From Tetradesmus obliquus (lineage: Eukaryota; Chlorophyta; Chlorophyceae; Sphaeropleales; Scenedesmaceae), in the NCBI GenBank assembly GCA_030272155.1, contig CP126202.1, positions 930,001 through 994,000 of the forward strand: a stretch of DNA of 64,000 nucleotides, given 5' to 3'. Of this stretch, positions 28,088 to 42,240 are shown piece after piece. The notes under the pieces are model-generated. The model did no database searches. It saw only the letters and a program-made list of their open reading frames with translations, and was not told the origin of the DNA. Every line of letters starts with the position of its first letter. The first letter of the stretch is position 1. The translations under genes and the position numbers were made by a program.

Positions 28088-31000
28088 GCAGGTTGCTCTT
28101 CAAGCTGCTGCACCGGCGTCACGTGCCGCCGCCAGTGGAGGTGGCGGTGTCCCTGGCAGGAGCTTACACAGTGTACCTCTGCACAGGTGCGGCTCGATTT
28201 GGATAAGACATTGCAATTGTGCTTTACTGGCATCAAGGGCATGTACGTGCTGTCCATGTCTGCTTTGGGTTGCACTCGTTGATCAACTGCCAATCGTTGA
28301 GGTGCTTTCATCGACACGTTTTGCGCATGTTGCTGCTGCTGCTGCTGCTGCTGCTGTTTGGATGGCTGCAGAGTACTGCATGCATGGCTCTGGTGTCATT
28401 GCCGTGTTGGCAGTACGTGGCTACACTGCAGCAATCAACACCTCACCCCACTGCTGCTGCTCCCGCTGCTGCTGCCGCTGTTTGATTGCCTGCAGAGTAT
28501 TATGTGCATGGCTCTGGTGTCATTGGCGTGGTGGTGTATGGGCTCTATGGGGCCAGCAGCTACCTCTGGAACTTCAGCAGCAAAGGCATGCGCCAGCAGG
28601 TGAGATATCTCTGAACAAAGGTTTGCATTTTATGTTGGCAGTTGTATCCTATATTTTGTCGTCAGGGCTGCACGGGGCCAGCAGCTACCTCTGGAACTTC
28701 AGCAGCAAGGGCATGCGGCAGCAGGTGGGCAGTTCACAGTACTGCAGTCGTGTTGTGTGCTAGTGACTCTGCTGTCAATTGTCAGCTGTGTGGGCCAGCA
28801 GCTACCCTCTGGAACTTCAGCAGCAAGGGCATGCGGCAGCAGGTGTGGTTGAGACTGAACAGAGGCTTTGCTTCTGTGCTGACCAGCATTGCTATGAGAA
28901 TAAATAGGCTGCGCTTACATGGCGGGGCCCTAAAAATTGGGATGAGAGAAGCCAACTGCCGTGGCGCAAACTTGACCTGCCACTCTCAGCCGCATGTGCC
29001 AGAGATTCTCCAGCACGTTTGGGTTGAGGTGCAGGAGCAACCCAAGTCTCAACTAAATTGGCATGAATAGAAGCCACACGTGCCGGTCACTCCCCAGCAG
29101 TGCCGGCTGTGGCCGCTGTGGTGAACCAGCAACTCAGTTGCAGTAGTACAGCAACCATGCTGACGTACTGACGCTTGTGTACCGCCATCACGAAGCAGGT
29201 CGCACACACACTAGCTGTAATAATGATTCCTACTGTTATTTCAGGATGAGCGAGTTTTGTTCAGGGTTGCCGCAACTATGCTATGATAGCAGTTGAGGGT
29301 GTAAGCATAGCAGTTACGGAGCATGCTTGGCGACGGTAGACCGGCGAAGTGTACTAGCATGATCATGACGATGTTGCCACCACACACGGCCTTGTTTTCT
29401 TTAATACGCCGCACGCAAATTACTGCTGGCATTCCTCACTGCATCACGATGTGTATCGCAACAGCCGGGCACTGCTGATCACACTACAGTCACTCCTGAT
29501 CACACTACAGTCACTCCTGATCACACTACAGTCACTCCTGATCACACTACAGTCACTCCTGATCACACTACAGTCACTCCTGATCACACTACAGTCACTC
29601 CTGATCACACTACAGTCACTCCTGATCACACTACAGTCACTCCTGATCACACTACAGTCAGCGTAAATATGGCTCTGCTGGCAAGTTTTCTTCTTCTGCT
29701 GGCATCACATGTGCGTCCGCTTTGGCCTCCACGCCGGCGGCATGTATGATTGTGTTTTCTGTACAGTTTGGTGTGTTTATTACGTATACTAGTTAAAGCG
29801 AGTATGGCAAATGACAGTCATTCCGTGTAGCTCTGCTCAGGCAGTACAGCGTGCGTCGCAGTAGCTCAGTTATCTAACAACATAGTTGCACGAAACGTGG
29901 GGTCCGGCTGTTTATGAAATGAAACGAAACGTTTAAAACGTGCGTTTTAAACGCCTTCAGTGTGAAACGCTGTATCTAAACGGCAGCTCTAGTGGGGCTC
30001 AGGCGTTTGAATGCAGAACCCCTCGTTACTCGGCCTAGCGGCCCGTTCAGGTACTCAGGGCTCTTCAAAACATTTACTGTATATTTTTGTTGGTATTTGA
30101 ATACTTGTTGTTCTCCTATCAGTCACCGACATCCCTGATACGCCGAGCAGCCCTCCAGCTGCTGTGGTACCTCGCTGCACATGGTCCGTGGACATCAACG
30201 CATTCACACGATATCACGATTAATAAGTAGATTACGCACTGGCACCTCAATTCATTTTGACTTTGCGAAGAGCTGTCGTGCGACGATCGCCAAGTATGTT
30301 CAAGTGTTGGAGCTGTACTGCTGTCAACTAGTCAAGCCTGCTGCCGTGCCTTGGCAGCCCTCCAAGCCCGGCAGGCACAGTTCTGGGGTCAATTAATGAC
30401 TATAAAGACTAGTATTGATCATTTACAAACAATTAAAATGCAAAGAATTGATGTAACTGGCCTCTACATGCCTCTAGAGTGCATACTGTGACATGGCGTT
30501 TCAGCAGCGTTTCAGCAGCGTTTCAGTCCAGGCACTGGCGTTTTAAACGCGTTTAGAAACGAAACGTTTCGTTTCAAACGAAACGTTTCGTGCAACTATG
30601 TCTAACAACCTTCTATCAAAAAGTATAGAATTTTCTAAAAAAAATAGTAGCAGTGGCATACCGAGATATCCAGGACTTTGTTTTCTCTACCAAGCTCACG
30701 TTGTCCTCAAATGCATTCAAATAATCCGGACTTAGCAAACGCAACAAATTGCGATTGCAGGTACTGCCGGAAAACGCCTGTGACAGGCACACCAGCAACA
30801 CAAACCTATATCCCGCCTGATTCCGACCGCCTACGCGCTCGTACACCATATTCATACTTTTCAGATGAATTTATGCTGTGTTTTACCTAAAAATACGGCA
30901 TCTCTGCGTACAGCCCACAAAAATAAGAACACTACTGCTGCCACATCATGACAATGGGGTCATCACCACCAATGCCGTGCCTGCTATTTGATGGGGTATG

Positions 31001-33781
31001 CTGCGATTGGTTTCGGTATTCTCACATGGCATGACGCACATTTTTTGTCCCGTAAAATTTCGGTAACAGCTCAGCCCGGAAGTCTTGAGCTGTGCTCTAA
31101 ATCCAACTGTTCACTACAACACATCAAACAAGTTATACAAGTTATACTACAACAGCCATGCCACCGCACAACAGCGGCGTCTGGCCCGTTCTTGGATGTC
31201 ATGCTGCTGTCACGCTCGTCGCTATAGCTCTCGCCTCACCCGTTACTGTAGCAAACAAGCATGTCACAGTGACGGCGACAGGTCCGGATCGACAGCCTGC
31301 AGCAGCTGTCCCCAATGAGGAGCAGTTGCTGGCCCAGTCACTGCAGGCGGTTAGACAGCGCCAGCAGCAGCAGGCAGCCACGCGGAGAGCTCTTGCTTTA
31401 CAGCAACGCAGGTCTGCCCCTTCCAGCACAGTAAATGTCCTGGGAAGTCCGTTTGTGTCAGCGCCTATTGGGTTCCAGCCTAGCGCTGATGTCGCTGCAA
31501 CCATGGCTGGTGCTGCGGTAGGGTCAGGTGTCAGCAACTGCCTTGACTTATACACTAACAGCCTGCACTTCACTGCATGCATCAACAACAACAGAACTTG
31601 CAAACAGCTGCTCGAGTAACAGTCACACTTCTACTGTCCAACCAATGTCACGGTGGAGCTCTGTCGACGTTTGCAGGTGTCACAAACACACACAACCCTC
31701 GATGCAGGATGGGCCCAAGTCCGCGCAACGCGGCGCCCATTAACATCCGACTAACATTCAAGTATCGGTGTCCGTATCTATCCGTATCTTTAGTATCGCT
31801 AGGATCCGTCCAGAGCTGGAACTGGTTGCGATGGACGAGGTTTGGTCACACCACAGTCAGCACACTCGACACTCTTTCACCACGATCGGAGATCAGCAAC
31901 TGTGCAGCCCAACATTTATTATCGCAACAAGCACTAATAAAGCTGGTACCCCGTGACGCTGCCGTTGCGTGATCAGGAAGTAACGCAGTTCAAAAGAGTG
32001 TAATGAGGGTTGCTGTGCTGAATTCGTATCGTGCAGGTTGTAGTAGTTTAGATCTCCATTTCAGTGCACTGCCTCTGCGAGAAGCAGACTTGTGTGACTC
32101 GACGATTGCACACAGCGCGTTGACTGCGATTAGCTTGGCTGGGGCCCAACACAGCGCACTTGCAATTCACTGCAACTTCAACGTTACGAAATGCGACGCA
32201 GCTCAAAAAACGACGACAGTAGATTCGAGCAGCAGTGTTACGGAGATCGCTTAACACTCAAACACGTCCGCTATAGTAGCACCTACGGGCCCCGCCCATA
32301 AGCTGTGTGGCAATGCCTGGGTGGACTTTATTTTTCTTATTATGACTGCTCATGTGCTGGTTTGCTTCATAAAGGTCGGCATGCACCAATGCACCTGTGC
32401 ACCAGCTACACTGTGCATGCATCAAGCTCCTGACGTCTAGACGTCAGGAACCAGATCTGGTTCTGCTGCTCTTGTTTGCGAATCTCATCTGCTGCCTCTG
32501 CTGCTGCCTCTGCTGCCGCTGCTGCTGCTGCTGCCGGCCAGGCATTCTTCCGCTTCTGGGATGTGGCCAGCTTCTGCATCAACGGCATGGTCTTCTTCTT
32601 TGTGGGAGCATCCGTGACGAACTTCCTGATCAGGTGGGGCTGTGAAGTTCACTGTGGGTGTTGGAGGTTCAATGTGAACTTCAAGTGTAGTTTGCAATGC
32701 GGCCAGCTGCTGCATCAACGGCATGGTTTTCTTCTTTGTGGGAGCTTCGGTGACAAACTTCCTGATCAGGTGAGAGTGTCAAGTTCACTGTGGACAGTTT
32801 GGTGCCATGTCTGGAAGGTGAACTGTACATTGCATTTTGTTTTGCACTATTGAGATGTGTGCATATCTGTCCAATCTTTGCTTTCCTGCAGCCTCACTGG
32901 GGAGCTGTTTCAAGGCGGCTCCGCAGCAGCTCTTTTGACCCTCAAGTGCCTGCCGGCAATCATCATAGCAATGTTTGGCCTGCGCTGGCTGCTGATGACG
33001 CTGGAAACTGCAGCACCAAAGTCCAGAGAAAACGTACTAACAGTTGTCAACGTGCTGCCTTATGCCTGCATTGTACTTGCTGCAGCCTCACTGGCGAGCT
33101 GTTCCAGGGCGGCTCCGCAGCAGCTCTTTTGACCCTCAAGTGCCTCCTCGCCATCATCATAGCTGTGTTGCGCCTGCGCTGGCTGCTGATGACGCTGGAA
33201 ACTGCAGCACCAAAGAAAACGTACAAACGGTTGTTGACAATGTGCTGCCTTATGCCTGCATTGTACTTGCTGCAGCCTCACTGGCGAGCTGTTTCAGGGC
33301 GGCTCCGCAGCAGCTCTTTTGACCCTCAAGTGCCTGCCGGCAATCATCATAGCAATGTTTGGCCTACGCTGGCTGCTGATGACTCTTGAAGCTCCCTTAC
33401 TCAGTCTGGTGGGCCCTCGGCTGAGCTGGCAAGAGGTGGCCTTCAGTGCAGCTGGTGGGCTGAGGGGCGGGCTGGCGTTGATCCTTGCGCAGACGGTGCT
33501 GGCGTCACACGGCGCCACAAAAGACCCACAGCTCAAGGTGTGTACAACTGCCATCTTTTGTTGGTTGTTGTTGTCGGCTCTGCTGAGCTAAATGTCGTCG
33601 CGTATCCTTGCAATTGTGTTTCATACGGTTGCACGTGAGCCGCTTAGGCCGCCTCGGCCCATAAACTTACGCGTCGAGCGCACCCAAGCTCGGCCCGCGT
33701 AGCTATTCCTATTCCTATTCCTACGGTTGCGCTTGGTGGGCTGAAGATGCTGGAAGCTCCACAGTGGTGCTCTTCACACTC

Positions 33782-33819
<38 letters not shown>

Positions 33820-36800
33820 AGGTGGTGCATGCTGAGATGGTCATTTGGGTGGCTGCGGTGGTGCTGTTCACGCTCACTGTGAATGCGAGCCTGCTGGGGC
33901 CGCTCATGACTGCCCTGGGGCTCAACAAAACCACGCCGGCACAACGTCATATGCACAAGTGAGCGCTTTCTTGTTTCTTATGTTTACGAGATTCTAATAA
34001 GATGTACATTCTTACCACGTAGCACTGCTACTAAACGTCACAGTGCATGCGCCCCTGCTGGGAGCGCTGATGAGTGTGCTGAGACTCAACAAGACCACGC
34101 CGGCACATGCACAAGTGAGCCCAATGCCGGCACAGCCTTACTTTGAATGCGTAGATGTGTGATGATGTCAATGTTACGTTGCAAAAGGAGCATTGTTTGT
34201 AATGCTCGGTGTCATCGCACCCTTGCTGGGCTTGCTCATGAGCGCCCTGGAGCTCAACGAGACCACGCCAGCTCAACGCCACATGCTCAAGTGAGAACTG
34301 GACCATCATCTTCCATAGTACAAGTTACAGAAAGTCTTACTGACTAGCATTGTGATTTAAAGCTGTTGGGCCTGCTTCATGACTGCACTGGGCCTGAACA
34401 AGACCACGCCAGCTCACATGCTCAAACGAGTGGTGGCACCCGCTGCGCATCATCATGTCTTTGTTCGTGCGTGCAAGGTCGTTAAATATCAGCGGTTCTG
34501 AGCCGTGCTCATAATTCCAAATGTCCACAGCCATTATGCCAAGATGAGTGATGAGCGTTGTTTCATGTTTGTGTGTCTCCTGGCTGCAGGCGCGCGTATG
34601 GTGCACTGCTGCAGTTCACGCGCCGCACCATCGCCGAGCTGCAAGCAGACGATGACGAGATCCTGCGGGGCGTCGACTGGTCGGCGGTCGCCTGCACCGC
34701 GGACATGTGCAAGGCCGTCCAAAAGGTGTTGAAATCGAGTCAAAGTGACAAAGTAACAGTTCGAAACGACGGCGGTCGTTCAGCTCGCCAGTCGTCCGAG
34801 TTGGCTGGATCAATGAGGCGTAGGCACCAGAAACCGAAGGCAGCATTGGGAGCAGCCACAGGCCAGTCGAGCCTACTGTCTGAAGTCTACTCTTCTACAG
34901 ATGATGGCTACTTTGGCAGTGAACCAGGTAGCAGTGGGCAGCAGGGTTTTGGCGGCAGCTCCGACGACCAAAACCCTGCCAGTCCGATGTTCCTCACACG
35001 AGCCAACCTGGCAGCTGCCAGCAGCAGGAGCTTCCGAGGTTTGACTGTACCGCTGCTCAGTAGGCAGTACAGCTCACGCGCTGCTGAGCGCTACAGCTCA
35101 GCCGCTGCGGCTGCTGCTGCTGTCGATGGCTTGTCGGAGGCTTCAGGGGAAGGGCTCGATGCAGCAGACGACGTGGAAAGTGGGCTGCTGCAGCAGCAGC
35201 AGGTGAGGCACAAACAATACAATGCTCAACATGCCTTCTGATCCTGCTCCAGTTGCCTGCCAGCCATCACATCCTGCTATCAGTGTCCGTCATGTTTGCA
35301 TGCTCGCAGAAAACTAGGTGAACTGCATTTTATGATAGCTGGCTGACGTATGGCTGCACTGCTGCGCTGCTGCAGCGCAAGCCACGGGTCGTGGCTGAGA
35401 GCAGCAGCGAAGCAGTTTTCATTGCCAGCCGGCTGCAGGAGCAAGATGAGCAGCTCGCAAAGCACGCAGAGGAGGCGGAGCATGGCCCTCTGCTGGCCAA
35501 TGCACACAGCGCAAAAGCAGCAGCAGCAGCAGCAGCAGCAGCGGCAGCAGCAGCGGGTGACAGCGACAGTTCGACTGGGGCTGTTCACACTGCAGAGGAG
35601 CAGGAGGAGGAGGGCGACTGGGGCAGCAGCAGCACAGATGCGGACTCTTCTGCAGGAGAGCAGGAGACAACAGCGGAGGCAGCAGCAGCCGCAGCAGCAG
35701 CAACAGCAGCAGCGGCTGAGGGCAGCAAGAAGGTCAAGTTCCGGCTGCTGCAGCCGCTGATCGTGCTGCGCATGACTGGTGAGGGCCGCTCATGCGGTGT
35801 CTGCGTATTGGTTGGTAATGGTATTGGTACTGGTGTACGGTATACTATGTGGTATACTGGTATTTGGTGCTGGTATATGGTACTGGTATTGGTTGGTAAT
35901 GCCGTTTCTTGGGTGTCACACCAATCGTGCACGTCTCATGTATGTGCAGTGAGCTGTGCTACTTGTGCTGCACTACATGCTACCAGGGCCTCTGTTGATG
36001 CAGGGTTGATGTCTTTCAGTGCAGCAGGTCCATCAGCAGCAAGCATACGGGCAACACATGCATATTTGTATTGTTGTGTGTTGCCGCTGCTGCTGCTGGT
36101 GGCAGCATTACATGCTGCTGCTTGGCTTGTGCAGATGTGGAGGCTTCAGCAACCATCACACAAACCACGCGACACTTGCTTCTGCTGCCACTCCTGCTGT
36201 CGCTACTGCTGCTGCGGCGGCGGCTGCAATGCTGCTGCAGACGTCATGCGCCACAGCTCTCAGTACGACATGACCGGCGCGTACGGCCACGTGCATTCAG
36301 CAGCACTCGCATCTGCTGCGCCAGCCACACTTGCAGCCACAGCTGCTCCTGGCCCAGCTTCCTTCAGCAGCAGCAGCCAGTCAGCGTACAACAGCAGCGG
36401 CTTAGCACGGCTGGGGCTGGGCCAGCTGGGTGGTGGTGGTGTGGAGGGCCTGAGGAGCAGCAGTGTACACATCCTGAGCAGCATGTACCGACAGCAGATG
36501 CTGCACCAGGTGGGTCTTTCGTGATGTTTGGGTGCCGCTGACCACCACCGCATAATGTTTGTGACAAGTGCATGCACATTCCCACAACACCCCTGCAGGG
36601 CGGGTGCGACGAGGTGTAGGGAACGTATTCCTTCCATTGGATCTGCTTAAAAAGCGGCCACTACTTGCTGCATACTGCTGAGTCATAAAACTCGCCCTGT
36701 TCCCTCTGCCGATCACCCACAGGGAGGCCGCAATGAGGCGCTGGGCGGTGCCCTGGCTGCTGCTCAACGGGCCTGGAGCATCAGCAACCCTGCTGCTGCA

Positions 36801-37733
36801 CACTGCTGCATACTGCATACTGCTGAAGTTGAGACTTTTTGTCCTTGTTCCTCTCCCAAACACCTGCAGGGTGGCCGCAACGAGGCACTCGGCGGTGCCC
36901 TGGCTGCTGCGCAGCGCGCATGGAGCATCAGCAACCCTGCTGCTGCTGCTGCTGCCAGCACCCCGCCAGCCTGGCAGCAGCAGCAGCAGCGGCAGTGGGT
37001 GGGCCGCAGCCAGGCTGCTGGTCAGGCGGTGGGTCTGGCTGATGGTGATGCTGCAAGGAGCTTGCTGGAGGACTTTGGGGAGGCGCTAAGTGACATGTCA
37101 GATGATGAGGATGAGATGACACAAGAGGAGGTGAGCTTCACTGTCATCTGCACAAATAACACAACAATGACACAACTATGACACAAAGTGACACAAAACA
37201 AAAGGCGTGGGAAGAGGCGTGCTTCACTGACAGCACCAACATGAGGATCCGCTTTTGTTACTGTTTGTTACTGATTCAACGAGATGTGCAGTTTTGCAAC
37301 AGATGGCAACACATCAGCACAACCAGCAGCTGCCCATATGTTGTGGGCAGCTGCTGGACGGCCACTTGGCGAACCAGACTGGTAGTATGGGCCGGACCTT
37401 GCTGCAGCAACACAACCCCGGCACATGTTGTGGTTTAATTAGCCGCCGCCGCTGCTGCTGCTGCTGCTGCTGCAGTTCCTGGAGGAGTGCCGCGTGTCGC
37501 TGCTGGCAGGGCTCAAGCGCCACTTCAGGTTCAAGGCGGCTGAAGGGTGCGGTCTATTATGTTTGTTATGTTTGTGATGATTTCTACGAATGTAGCCCTA
37601 GACAACTTTTCCATGTACACCTGTGATGCAGACTCGCAAAGTCAAGTTCGACGTGCCTGTTGAAGCCATGTACTGACGCCCTGTCACCTGTGTGTTTGCT
37701 CCTGAGGCAAATGCATGCTCATGCGGTGCCCAC

Positions 37734-37764
<31 letters not shown>

Positions 37765-39090
37765 CTAGGCTGCTGTCCAAGACCAGCCTGCGGCTGCTGG
37801 ACTATGCCTGTGACGCCTGCCTCTCACAGCCTGGGAAACCACTTGACCTGTGGCGCACGGTGGGTACCTGTCCGCATTATGTAATCACTAGGGGATTGGT
37901 GGTGCTAGTCGGGTGTCTCAACGCCAAAGCTGCTGACTACGCTTGTATGTAACGTAACGTAACGCTTGTAATGCCTGCCTGTCACAGCCGGAGAAGCCCC
38001 TCGACCTGTGGCGCACGGTGAGCACTTGTTAACAAATGATGTGTGCATGCGTGGCGCAACCTCCACCATGGCTGGCCTGCACCTGCGGCTCAAACTCGAC
38101 AGTGCTCGCTGCTGATGCCAACTGTACGATTGGTTTTCACTTGTGTCTGTAGATTGGCGCGGACATCAGGAGGCGTGGCGCCACGTCAACCATGGCCAGG
38201 CTTCACCTGCGGCTCAAGCTCTACAGTGCTCGCTGCTGATGCACACTGTACAAATTAATCTCATGTTTGTTTGCAGATTGGCGCTGACATCAAGCGGCGT
38301 GGTCCCACATTAGTGCTCTGGACACTTCGGGTAAAAATACCGCTAAAAAGAAGCCCGCTAAAAGGAATTTCGGCATCGACAATGGCCAGGCTGCACCAGG
38401 CGCACAATTACGGTCACTCATAGCCGATTGCACCTTTTGCCGACGAATTCGTTGTGACCATTGCAGCCTGGCACCATCTCCCATACATACTGCACTGCAG
38501 CTAACACATGATGCGTGGCCGCTGCTGACCTAGACACGCGGTGGCTGTTGAATGTTGTCTGCAGATTGGCGCTGACATCAGGCGGCGTGGCGCCACCTCC
38601 ACCATGGCCAGGCTGCACCTGCGCCTGCGGCGCTACCAGACGCGCCTGCTGCGGCTCACCACAGGTGCGCTGTGACTAATGTGTGCAAGTGACGGATGTG
38701 TGCGAGTGACGGATGTTGTGTATTGAGGCTTGTGTAGGCACTCCATGCTCCTACCAGACGCGCCTGCTGCTGCTCACAACCGGTGCGGCTAGGGTTCCAG
38801 GGTTTTGCTTTTTTAAAGTGCGTTGAGGTGCACTTGCAGCTGACCACATGTGCTGAGCGGCATGAGCGCTGCGGTACACTGTTATGTCAGAGTCACACAC
38901 GCACAACCGGTTCCCCGTTGACAATGAGCTGCTGTTTTACTTTTGAGGCATACTACTGCTTATATTCGTGATGACAAGATTAATTATTGTCATTTCACTG
39001 CTGCTGCGTCAGGTGGTGGGGGCTTCCTGGTGGCGTGGCTGCGACTGGGTCTCTCTGCTCACCCTCTGCTCACATGACATCTGACGCCGC

Positions 39091-39149
<59 letters not shown>

Positions 39150-40377
39150 GTCAGGTGGTGGGGGCTTCCTGGTGGCGTGGCTGCTGCACGGCCCGGTGCA
39201 GCGCGCCAGCAGGCTGCTGCACGACAGGCTGGGCATAGTGAGTGGCAGATATGACTTATGTTGTTCTGATCTGTATTGATGTCTTGAACATTTTATAGTC
39301 AAAGGCCAGGTGCTGGACGACAGGCTGGGCATCGTGAGTGGCAGGGCAATTGTCATCCAGTTTTAACCTTTGTCTATATGCTGGCCACATTGCAATGACC
39401 TTGTGCTTTGCAGCAGCACACTACACTATGTAGAGGCATGTACCGCACTGCATGTTGCATCGTGTACGCTACAAGATACTGCCGCCCGCCAATTTGGCTG
39501 AACATGTCTGTTGTTTGCCCGCAATTCCCTGTCTTATTGCTACCTTTGCCTCGAATCAGAGGCGCACAACTAACCCCAACAAGAGTTGTAATGAATGGAC
39601 ATGCTGCTGCTACTGCTGCTGCTGCTGCTGCTGCTGACACTGCTGTTCTTTTCACGCCTGCAGGCCGCGCTGACTGTGCTGGAGGTGGCGCTTGAGCTGT
39701 GGCTGGCGCTGACGGCTAGCCCTCAGGCGCGCATGCTGCGGCAGGGCACCTCACGCGCCTCCGCAATGCTGCAGGTAAGCTGTTGCTGGCAAACGCCTGG
39801 CTGCATGCATGCCCACAGCCCCTGCAGGACTGCTGACACCGTATATACTCTGGCGTTCATACAGCTACTGCTTTTCCCATGCATATCACAGGAGGAGCTG
39901 CGTGCTCAGGCGGACACGGTGTGGCGCTTCGTCCTGGACAGGCAGGTGGAGGCGCCCGACGAGTTTGCCAGCCTGCAGACGCACCGCGTGCAGCTGGCGG
40001 TGGCAAGGCGCCAGCTGGCTTTTGTTGAGCAGCTGTCAGAGGTGCGGGCAGCTTGGGTAAACAGTATGTTGTGTTATGTTTGTTGTTTGGTTACATGTGC
40101 TGTGCTGGCAGCTTTGTGAAGCGCTTTAGTGCAGCCAGACTCTTGTCTGCACAGCGCCAGAGGTGTGTCGGTTCCTCAGCTGGTGCTGGCGCGGCAGCAA
40201 GTGGCATTTGTAGAGCAGCTGCCAGAGCTGGGAGGGCTGTTAGGGTACATTAACTGCAAACATCTTTGTGGATTTGGGCAACCTACAATTGACTGTAGCA
40301 AGGTGCAGCGCAGTGTGCAAGCAGCTTGACAAGAAGCAGGCGCAGCTGAGCAATGTATGGTGGGGCTTGACACAGCT

Positions 40378-40413
<36 letters not shown>

Positions 40414-40659
40414 AGGTGGGTGCGGTGGAGGAGGTGGCGGCTGAGGCGCTGCAGGAGATGGTGGAGCGGCGGCTGCACAGGTGGGCGGCTCATGACATAA
40501 TAACTGTTATAAGATGGTCACAATAACACTTTGGTAAGAGCAGGTCGGCGCATGATCAGGAGATAGCAGCCAATCACACATGCTGCTACTAGACACGGAT
40601 ATGCTTGTCAAAGCGCGGGGGGCCGTCGTTGGTACCAGCTACTGCCAGCTTTCTTCACA

Positions 40660-40691
<32 letters not shown>

Positions 40692-41208
40692 GCCGCAGGC
40701 TGGAGCGGCGCGGCCCCTCCTGGCAGTCACCCTCCCTCACTGAAGTGCTGCGGCGGCAGCCCTTCCTGGCTGACCAGGTGCGTGCAGCATTATTTTTGTA
40801 GTTTCATTGACCACTTCTTATTACAAACGATGTGCAGAGATAGCCAGTGATGGTAGGGCTCTGACCTCACCACCTTTGCTGCTGCTGCTGCTGCTGCTGG
40901 CTGCAGAGTGAGGGCATGCTGCTGTGGCTGCGCGCATACGGAGAGCTCAAGAGCTACTCGCCGGGCCAGTGCATCGTGCCGCGCAGGGTGAGCCGGCTTG
41001 ATGTGACAGTTAGATCAAGACGCGTCTATTGCAGCATTCCGCGTGCTTACTGTTTTGCCTAGAAGGGATTAGGATCAATTACAAAATAGGGCACTGCTGC
41101 TGCTGCTGCAAAGGTCTGGTCCGCCTGGCATTTTCATTCTGCTGTCAGGCCTGGTCAAGGTGGAGCTGCTACCAGCCACCATACAAACAGTCGCGTTCTA
41201 ACAGTCCA

Positions 41209-41260
<52 letters not shown>

Positions 41261-41354
41261 AGAGGTCCGGCCCGCCAGGCGTGTTCATCGTGCTGTCAGG
41301 GCTGGTGAAAGTGGAGCTGCTGCGCTGCAAGACACCAACCATTGTTGACGTTCA

Positions 41355-41410
<56 letters not shown>

Positions 41411-42205
41411 AGAGGTCCGGCCCTCCTGGCGTGTTCATTGTTCTTTCAGGCCTGGTCAAGGTGGAGCTGCTGCGCTGCAAGACACCCACCAGCTACTTTG
41501 TGGGAGTGGGCGGCAGCGTGGGCTACCTGAGCAGTTTGTTAGGCAGAGACCTGCCAGGTGTAGCGCTGGTGGCGGCCTTTGCGCAGGTGAGGACAGCTCT
41601 TGATGTAGTCATTTGCAACTACAGCATAGATCTGGTCTTGCAATTGGCTCATGATAAGGATGCCATGGGCGGCAAGCTGCCCACGCTGCGCAGTGTGGGC
41701 TACCTGAGCAGTTTGTTAGCCAGGGACCTGCCAGGAGTGGCAGCCTTTGCGCAGGCGAGGCGTCATACGATACCATGCACACAGGTCGCTGCTAATGAGT
41801 GTTAGTGTGGGGCTATCTCAGCAGGCCGTTGGGACGGATTTGCCAGGGGTGGCGTTGGTGGCACCCACCAGCTACTTTTGGGGCGTGGGTGGCAGCGTGG
41901 GCTACCTGAGCAATGTTGTTAGGCAGAGACCTACCAAACGTGGCGCTGGTGGCAGCCTTTGCGCAGGCGAGGCTGAGTGACTGATTTGCGCTATATGTAT
42001 ACTCCATCTGACATAGATGCTCAAACCAATGTCGAGAATGATCGTGGGGCTACCTGAGCAGGTGAGGCACACTATGCCGCTGAACCTCACTGATGCACCT
42101 GCCCATATGGCTGCTGGCCATAACCCTTGCTGAAGAAATGCCACCTGCCGACTTTTTGTTGCGCGCCGCTTTTCCGTCACAGAGCAATGCACGTGAGCGG
42201 GGGCC

Positions 42206-42240
<35 letters not shown>

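Noticed and set aside
29473..29660. Leu-Leu-Ile-Thr-Leu-Gln-Ser repeat protein, or CRISPR array
   Set aside because: The 21-bp unit is a multiple of three, so any frame without a stop stays open; no spacers, and it lies in an intron.
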